NCBI GenBank assembly: GCA_041936745.1
Contig: JBHGWS010000062.1
Coordinates: 1-19,303 of the forward strand
DNA: 19,303 nucleotides
Source: Darwinibacter acetoxidans_A
GTDB lineage: Bacteria > Bacillota > Limnochordia > Darwinibacteriales > Darwinibacteriaceae
Direction of reading: 5' to 3'
The stretch's first letter is position 1, and every line of letters begins with the position of its first letter. This document shows positions 15,484-19,303 of this stretch, piece by piece. Below the pieces are notes generated by a model. It was given only the letters and a program-made list of their open reading frames with translations. It did not search any database and had not been told where the DNA came from. Made by a program: the position numbers and the translations under genes.

Positions 15484-16791
15484 ATGTGTGATACCTTAGT
15501 AGCATTGGGCAGTGCCACGCGCAACGGCGATGTAATTTTCGCCAAAAACAGTGACCGCCAGCCCAATGAACCTCATTTAATGATTCATGTGCCCCGGAAA
15601 ACTTACCCCAAGGGCTCCAAACTCCGGTGTACTTACGTGGAGATCGATCAGGCCCGGGAAACCTACGAAGTCCTGCTTCTAAAGCCTTCGTGGCTGTGGG
15701 GTGCGGAAATGGGTGCCAACGAGTTTGGTTTAAATATTGGCAACGAAGCGGTCTTTACCAAAGTCAAGCAGGGCCCGCCGGCCCTTTTAGGCATGGACCT
15801 GCTCAGGCTGGCTTTGGAGCGCTGTCAAACAAGTAAAGAAGCCCTGCATTTGATCACAGAGCTTTTAGCAAGGTACGGCCAAGGGGGTAACTGCGGCTAT
15901 GAGAAAAAATTTGTCTACCATAACTCTTTTTTGCTGGCCGATAAAAATTCCGCCTACGTTTTAGAAACGGCCGGCCCTTACTGGGTTGCCAAGGAGGTTA
16001 AAGATATTTACTGCATCTCCAATAGGCTGACCTTGGGGAATGATTTTGACTTTGCCCACCCAAAAGTCATCGACTACGCCACGGGGCGCGGGTGGTGCCG
16101 CTCCCGGGATGATTTTCATTTCGCCCGCTGTTTCTCCAACCGCCTCTATTCCAGAGCCAGCGGCGCGGCCCAGCGCCGCCGAGCCTGCCTCAATGGGCTG
16201 GAGCGGGAAAAAGGGGACATCACGGTGGAAACGATGTTTAAAATCCTTCGCTCCCACTCGGAAAAGATCAAAGACCGCCCTTTTCAAAAGGCGAGCCTGA
16301 CAAGCGTCTGCATGCACGGCGGCTTTCTAATCGGTGATCACTGCACGGGCAGCTACGCAGCTTCCCTGGGCGAAAACTTACAAACTTACTGGCTGACGGG
16401 CAGCTCCACCCCCTGCATCTCCGTCTTTAAACCATATTGGTTTTCCCAAAAAGAGTACGTCTTCCGGGAAAGCGAAGAAAAAGAAGCCTTGGCTTTTTGG
16501 CTGGAGCGGGAAAAACTGCACCGCCTGATTCTGGAAAACAGGGTGCTCAACTTAGAGGAATACCGCCGGAAAGCAAAAGAAATTGAAGGGGCGGCACTGG
16601 CGGCCGTCAGTGCCCTTAACGATCAACCGTCTGAAACAAAACTGAAAGAAATTATGGCTAAGGCCTGGGCCAAAGAGCAAGAGCTTGTTAAAAGCACAAT
16701 TGAGAAAAACAAAGCCAATCCGCCTAAAATTAAGGGCAGCCCGATCTTCCGCGCTTATTGGCGGCGGCAGACCAAAAAATTGGGCTTTTAA
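15484..16791 (+). CDS. C69-family peptidase, secernin-like Ntn hydrolase
   Basis: Predicted N-terminal-nucleophile hydrolase of the C69 dipeptidase/secernin group; the substrate is not readable, and members act on dipeptides or amide bonds. The chain begins M-C-D-T, so C2 becomes the nucleophile once Met is removed; no propeptide is needed. FAKNSDRQPNEPH (19-31) is the conserved N-S-D-R block after the nucleophile. WGAEMGANEFGLNIGNEAVF, YGQGGNCGYEK and YVLETAGPYWVAKEV are further family blocks. The C-terminal 100 residues are helical and Lys/Glu-rich. The ATG at 15484 is chosen because AGGAGGCCGAACC precedes it and it places Cys at position 2; the open frame runs upstream to 15436 but that would bury the nucleophile. 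No signal peptide, so cytoplasmic. It converges on the phosphodiesterase gene and shares TTAA as stop. Confidence 0.88.
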   Translation: MCDTLVALGSATRNGDVIFAKNSDRQPNEPHLMIHVPRKTYPKGSKLRCTYVEIDQARETYEVLLLKPSWLWGAEMGANEFGLNIGNEAVFTKVKQGPPALLGMDLLRLALERCQTSKEALHLITELLARYGQGGNCGYEKKFVYHNSFLLADKNSAYVLETAGPYWVAKEVKDIYCISNRLTLGNDFDFAHPKVIDYATGRGWCRSRDDFHFARCFSNRLYSRASGAAQRRRACLNGLEREKGDITVETMFKILRSHSEKIKDRPFQKASLTSVCMHGGFLIGDHCTGSYAASLGENLQTYWLTGSSTPCISVFKPYWFSQKEYVFRESEEKEALAFWLEREKLHRLILENRVLNLEEYRRKAKEIEGAALAAVSALNDQPSETKLKEIMAKAWAKEQELVKSTIEKNKANPPKIKGSPIFRAYWRRQTKKLGF

Positions 16792-17342
16792 AGGGCCAAA
16801 GAAGCATAAACCTCCCCGGAGTCCAAATCGATCAACTTAATATCTGCCAAACTGAGCAGGGCGGCACTCCGCCTTGCTTTTTTTCCTTTCGGCAAAGCAG
16901 GGCTGCCCGGGTTGAGGAAGATACAGCCCCGCCGCTTTTCTAAACGGGGAATATGGGTATGACCGCTGAGCCAAATTTTTATCTTAAATCGGCCGGCCAT
17001 TTTGTCAACCATGTCTTCACCGTAAATATGGCCGTGGGTGACTAAAACGCGTCCCTGCGGCAGCTCGCTGAGAAAATAAGGGGCCTGGAGGGCAATATCT
17101 AAAACCATTTGATCGACTTCGCTGTCGCAGTTGCCTTTTGCCGCTAAAATCGGCAGCGGGCATTGATTTATCAATTCCGCCAGTTCCTTGGGGTTATAGC
17201 CGGGAGGTAAGGGATTGCGGGCCCCGTGGTAGAGCACATCGCCCACATGCAAGATCTTGTCCGCGTTTTTAAAAGGGCCCTCCAGGCAGGCCTGCCAAGC
17301 GGGCACACTGCCGTGCGTGTCGCCGATAATTCCGATAAGCAT
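16788..17342 (-). CDS. yfcE: Calcineurin-like metallophosphoesterase, YfcE/MJ0936 type
   Basis: Small cytoplasmic di-metal phosphodiesterase; E. coli YfcE hydrolyses model phosphodiesters and its natural substrate is unclear. All metal-binding blocks are present: GDTHGS (D8, H10), HVGDVLYHG (D35), KGNCDSEVDQ (N71), VTHGHIYG (H103) and SGHTHIP (H128, H130). LNPGSPALPKG is the family's C-terminal motif. There are two in-frame ATG codons, at 17348 and 17342. The AGAGGGGGAG site abuts the first, so the second has the better spacing, but the choice affects only two residues. Length is 184 residues, as in E. coli YfcE. It converges on the C69 peptidase gene with a 4-base overlap and no terminator. 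Confidence 0.93.
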   Translation of the reverse strand: MLIGIIGDTHGSVPAWQACLEGPFKNADKILHVGDVLYHGARNPLPPGYNPKELAELINQCPLPILAAKGNCDSEVDQMVLDIALQAPYFLSELPQGRVLVTHGHIYGEDMVDKMAGRFKIKIWLSGHTHIPRLEKRRGCIFLNPGSPALPKGKKARRSAALLSLADIKLIDLDSGEVYASLAL

Positions 17343-17446
17343 ATGCATCTCCCCCTCTTAGGCCCATAAATTCGCCACAACCGCCTCTTTTCCTGCGACA
17401 AGGGCAAAGATAGGAACAGCAGCCTAAGCCGCCGCCCCATTCTCTG

Positions 17447-17455
17447 CATATCATA
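17447..17455 (+). promoter_or_regulatory. Possible mother-cell sigma (E/K-type) -10 element for the small-gene pair
   Basis: CATATCATA fits CATANNNTA and lies within GCATATCATAAAG, identical except for one base to the box upstream of the cwlJ-like gene. The ATG follows 21 bases later, which allows a short leader holding the GGGGTGGAG ribosome site. No -35 match is evident. Confidence 0.33.
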
Positions 17456-17476
17456 AAGCAGGGGGGGTGGAGTGAA

Positions 17477-17680
17477 ATGGGAAACTTAGCTTATGACAAC
17501 GGCAGCGGCGGCTCCGCTTTGGCGGATCTACTGCCGATTATCTCTTTGCTTTTCTCGCTGCTTACGGAAAAACCACCGAGTGAAGATTCCGCTTTGGCAG
17601 CGCTTTTAAACGAACCGGAACTTTTACGCATTTTAAGCGCCCGGTTAGGCCTGGGAGATTTATTATCCAAAGGAGAGTGA
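17477..17680 (+). CDS. Small protein of unknown function (67 residues), possibly sporulation-linked
   Basis: Not recognised. The 67 residues begin with a flexible, polar head (MGNLAYDNGSGGSA), followed by a short Leu-rich stretch LADLLPIISLLFSLL (16-30) and then an acidic/Leu amphipathic part (LAALLNEPELLRILSARLGLGDLL). The Leu-rich stretch is marginal as a membrane span and more likely an amphipathic helix. The ATG follows a G-rich GGGGTGGAG site, and the codons look like those of the neighbours, so I think it is real. It lies 5 bases before a 30-residue hydrophobic peptide gene, with which it probably forms a two-gene unit. The CATANNNTA box upstream and the spore-coat gene downstream hint at a role in sporulation, which is inference. 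Confidence 0.62.
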   Translation: MGNLAYDNGSGGSALADLLPIISLLFSLLTEKPPSEDSALAALLNEPELLRILSARLGLGDLLSKGE

Positions 17681-17685
17681 AAAAG

Positions 17686-17778
17686 ATGGGAAAACCGTGC
17701 CCCTGCCAAATTGATCCCCTGCTGGCCGTTTTGATTCTGCTCCTGCTTCTGTTTGTGTTCTGCTTAGGCTGCTTTTAA
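17686..17778 (+). CDS. 30-residue hydrophobic micropeptide
   Basis: A very short gene with ATG at 17686 and TAA at 17776-17778, preceded by AAAGGAGAG that lies at the end of the previous gene. The peptide starts MGKPCPCQIDP and then runs as a single hydrophobic helix (LLAVLILLLLLFVF) ending CLGCF. It has four cysteines, two on each side of the helix. Size and layout resemble the tiny YjcZ-type sporulation membrane peptides of Bacillota (a short polar head, then one helix), but there is no sequence signature I can claim. Good ribosome site, tight spacing (5 bases) and sensible composition support it as a real gene. The cysteine pairs could bind metal or form disulfides. Confidence 0.55.
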   Translation: MGKPCPCQIDPLLAVLILLLLLFVFCLGCF

Positions 17779-17804
17779 GAATAAGCTACGCCAGCCCCGC
17801 CCTT

Positions 17805-18815
17805 TTATATCCCCTGCAGGAATTTCTGATAAGCGAGTGGGTTTAAATAGATGCGCTCTAAAACATCACCCTGCTTGAGCTGCCAAAACAGTGATTTGTC
17901 CGGCTTGCCGTTTACTTCTAAAAGCCAGGGCCTGCCGTCTTCCCCTATTAAAAAATCCACGCCGATTTCACCCAAGCTTGTAAAATGCCCGGCCAGCTGC
18001 TCTGCGGTAAGGCAGCTTAAAACTTCGAGCCGCTCCAGCAGGGGCCCCTCAATCACCTGCAGCGGTTCAACTATTTGCCGGTAGTCATTTGTTAAAAGGC
18101 CGCCCGCCCGGCAGACCCTGCTGAGGGCGGCCTCGGCCCGCCATTCACCCCGATAATCTTTCTGCACAAGAAGCCGCACATCAAAGTTGGTGTTGTTCCT
18201 TTGCAGGCTTTTAATGTATTCTTGGGCAATAAACCGGGCGGGCGGGGCAGACAGCGAAAATAAAAGAGAGGCGAACTTTTCGCCCGTAATGAGAAGCGGG
18301 TTTCGGATCAGGTGGGACTGAACTTTAAATAACTCCGCTGAAATCTTTGAAACCAAAAAAACACCCCGCCCGCCAAAGCCAAGGCGCGGTTTTAAAATCA
18401 CGGCCCTGTGCCTGCTGAGAATTCTCATTAAACAAGGGCCGTTGTCGTAGCAGTAGGTCTTAGGCAGGTAGGCACTGAGTGTGCTGTGGCGCTTTAAAGC
18501 GCGGTAAACCTGCCATTTATCAAACTGGGTGAGGGAATTAAAGACCTTTTTTTCCCCCAACAGCTCACTAAGCCCGAGAAGTGTTTTACCGCTATCGGGA
18601 TAGCAGCGGTTGTAGACTGTGAGGGGGAACAAATAATTTCCTCTTTCCCACCGCCCGCCTTTGAGCCGCAGCCCGTTTATCAGGCCCATCTGCCAATTTA
18701 TGCCCCGGGGAGAGAAAAATAAAAGCTCGAAGGGATGCCGCTTGGACAGGCGGGCGTAATATGGGACCTTGACAAGGGTATTCAGAGCCAAAGAAGATTT
18801 AAGCCGGGAAACCAC
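17805..18815 (-). CDS. YheC/YheD-family endospore coat-associated ATP-grasp protein
   Basis: The family (YheCD) is known from spore coat-associated proteins of Bacillus and has an ATP-grasp fold, so it likely ligates a carboxylate to an amine; the substrate is unknown. Family blocks in order: VYNRCYPDS (68-75), FDKWQVYRAL (98-107), LPKT (117-120), the ATP-binding VILKPRLGFGGRGVFLV (139-155), RFIAQEYI (194-201), FDVRLLVQKDYRGEW (211-225), LSRVCRAGGLLTN (231-243), and the metal-binding GEIGVDFLIGEDGRPWLLEVNGKP (282-305). Length 336 fits. GTG start with GAGGTGG a few bases upstream. It lies 14 bases after a tandem zinc-ribbon gene, likely one operon. With the cwlJ-like gene at the other end of the window it supports a spore former. 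Confidence 0.9.
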   Translation of the reverse strand: MVSRLKSSLALNTLVKVPYYARLSKRHPFELLFFSPRGINWQMGLINGLRLKGGRWERGNYLFPLTVYNRCYPDSGKTLLGLSELLGEKKVFNSLTQFDKWQVYRALKRHSTLSAYLPKTYCYDNGPCLMRILSRHRAVILKPRLGFGGRGVFLVSKISAELFKVQSHLIRNPLLITGEKFASLLFSLSAPPARFIAQEYIKSLQRNNTNFDVRLLVQKDYRGEWRAEAALSRVCRAGGLLTNDYRQIVEPLQVIEGPLLERLEVLSCLTAEQLAGHFTSLGEIGVDFLIGEDGRPWLLEVNGKPDKSLFWQLKQGDVLERIYLNPLAYQKFLQGI

Positions 18816-18829
18816 AAAACCACCTCAAC

Positions 18830-19093
18830 TTAACAACTATCCTTGTTTTTGGAAAAAAGAAATTCCCTGCCGCACTTACCGCAGGTGACTTTCAGTGTAC
18901 CGGGGCCGCTGAAAAGAAAAGACTCCGCGGCATTGCACTGCGGACAGGCAAGATCAACGGGCATAAGCGGTTTGTGTTTCAGAATATAAGCAACAAATTC
19001 TTGTTGACACTCACCGCATTTAACAAGGTAGCGGCCCTCGATGCCGAAAACCTTCTCTGTCCGGCCGCAGCCGGGGCATCTAATAGTAGCCAT
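18830..19093 (-). CDS. Tandem zinc-ribbon protein
   Basis: A small 87-residue protein made of two similar zinc-ribbon modules. Module 1: C6-x2-C9 ... C26-x2-C29, followed by QEFVAYI. Module 2: C50-x2-C53 ... C71-x2-C74, followed by REFLFS. Both read CPxC at the first knuckle and (K/T)CGxC at the second with about 16-17 residues between, so one arose by internal duplication of the other. ATG at 19093 is chosen because AAAGGAGG lies 6 bases upstream; an earlier in-frame start at 19114 would have its codons overlapping that site. It lies 14 bases upstream of the YheC/D-like gene in the same direction. Function unknown; such ribbons often serve in nucleic-acid or protein contacts. Confidence 0.78.
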   Translation of the reverse strand: MATIRCPGCGRTEKVFGIEGRYLVKCGECQQEFVAYILKHKPLMPVDLACPQCNAAESFLFSGPGTLKVTCGKCGREFLFSKNKDSC

Positions 19094-19220
19094 GGCGATC
19101 CTCCTTTGCAGCACATGGTTTGTAACAAGGCTGCAGCAAAAGCAGTATGATAAAAAGGAACAACAAACATAAAAGTTGCCGGCACCGATCAGGCGGCCTG
19201 ATAACTTCCCCTATGCGCAC
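19080..19220 (-). CDS. Possible small membrane ORF overlapping the zinc-ribbon gene start (uncertain)
   Basis: A minus-strand frame stays open from the window's right edge to a TAG at 19080-19082. A GTG at 19220, with GAAGGT upstream, would give 46 residues: a short charged head (MRIGEVIRPPDRCRQ), one strongly hydrophobic stretch (LLCLLFLFIILLLLQ, about 16-30) and a Cys-containing tail (PCYKPCAAKEDRHGYY). It would overlap the zinc-ribbon gene by 14 bases. The layout recalls the 30-residue Cys/helix peptide at 17686. The frame also stays open upstream past the window edge, so it could be the end of a longer gene or chance. I recognise no family. Confidence 0.25.
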   Translation of the reverse strand: MRIGEVIRPPDRCRQLLCLLFLFIILLLLQPCYKPCAAKEDRHGYY

Positions 19221-19303
19221 GAAATTACCTTCGTTGACTGCCTGGGCAGTAAACACCGCCGCTCCCCCCTTCCACGCCTTAAAGAGTGGATTTAGGTGGT
19301 TGG

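Noticed and set aside
16040..16317. ORFs on both strands inside the C69 peptidase gene
   Set aside because: They are Ala/Arg/Pro-rich frame shadows in a region where the peptidase frame is clearly coding.
18979..19185. 68-codon minus-strand ORF with a hydrophobic start
   Set aside because: It runs through the zinc-ribbon gene in another frame and has no ribosome site; its hydrophobicity is a frame shadow.
1..19303. CRISPR array, tRNA/rRNA, insertion sequence, phage genes or toxin-antitoxin module
   Set aside because: No regularly spaced repeats, CCA-ended cloverleaf candidates, transposase/integrase motifs or typical toxin pairs were noticed on reading both strands; a short tRNA could only be excluded firmly by a dedicated search.

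Overview
This window reads as chromosomal DNA from an anaerobic, spore-forming member of the Bacillota. Three things point that way: pyruvate:ferredoxin oxidoreductase, a CwlJ/SleB-type spore cortex hydrolase with a YheC/YheD-type spore-coat ATP-grasp protein, and strong AGGAGG-type ribosome binding sites with frequent GTG/TTG starts. One operon nevertheless looks as if it belongs to a cell with an outer membrane. My inference is a diderm spore former (lineages such as Limnochordia/Hydrogenispora-like or Halanaerobiia fit), but no rRNA or other taxonomic marker lies in the window.

Layout. 1-2010: 3' part of nifJ and a strong terminator. 2005-3300: divergent cwlJ-like gene and deoD. 3395-5170: lysA, converging on msrA. 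5215-5973: a methyltransferase with a TTG start, converging on a minus-strand operon (5970-8766) that runs exported cyclophilin, GH130 phosphorylase, YqhD-type alcohol dehydrogenase. 8870-9747: a translationally coupled hemerythrin-CheX pair ending in a bidirectional terminator. 9782-15300: a five-gene minus-strand operon with a good sigma-A-like promoter, encoding an ABC ATPase, two FtsX/MacB-type permeases, a LolA-like exported carrier and a predicted outer-membrane beta-barrel. 15484-17342: secernin-like C69 peptidase converging on a YfcE-type phosphodiesterase. 17477-17778: two very small genes, the second a 30-residue hydrophobic peptide. 17805-19093: YheC/D-like ATP-grasp protein preceded by a tandem zinc-ribbon protein. 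After that there may be a short membrane ORF near the window edge.

How the genes fit together. The most notable unit is the ABC-FtsX-FtsX-LolA-barrel operon, which resembles a Lol-type pathway dedicated to one co-encoded barrel. The first permease carries an acidic, Phe-rich stretch in its extracytoplasmic domain that resembles the first residues of the mature barrel, which may mark a shared binding surface. Sporulation-linked genes sit at both ends of the window. Two of these units, cwlJ and the small-gene pair, are preceded by nearly identical GCATATC(T/A)TAAAG boxes resembling mother-cell sigma -10 elements. No tRNA, rRNA, CRISPR array, insertion sequence or phage gene was seen, and no gene-free stretch exceeds 300 bases.
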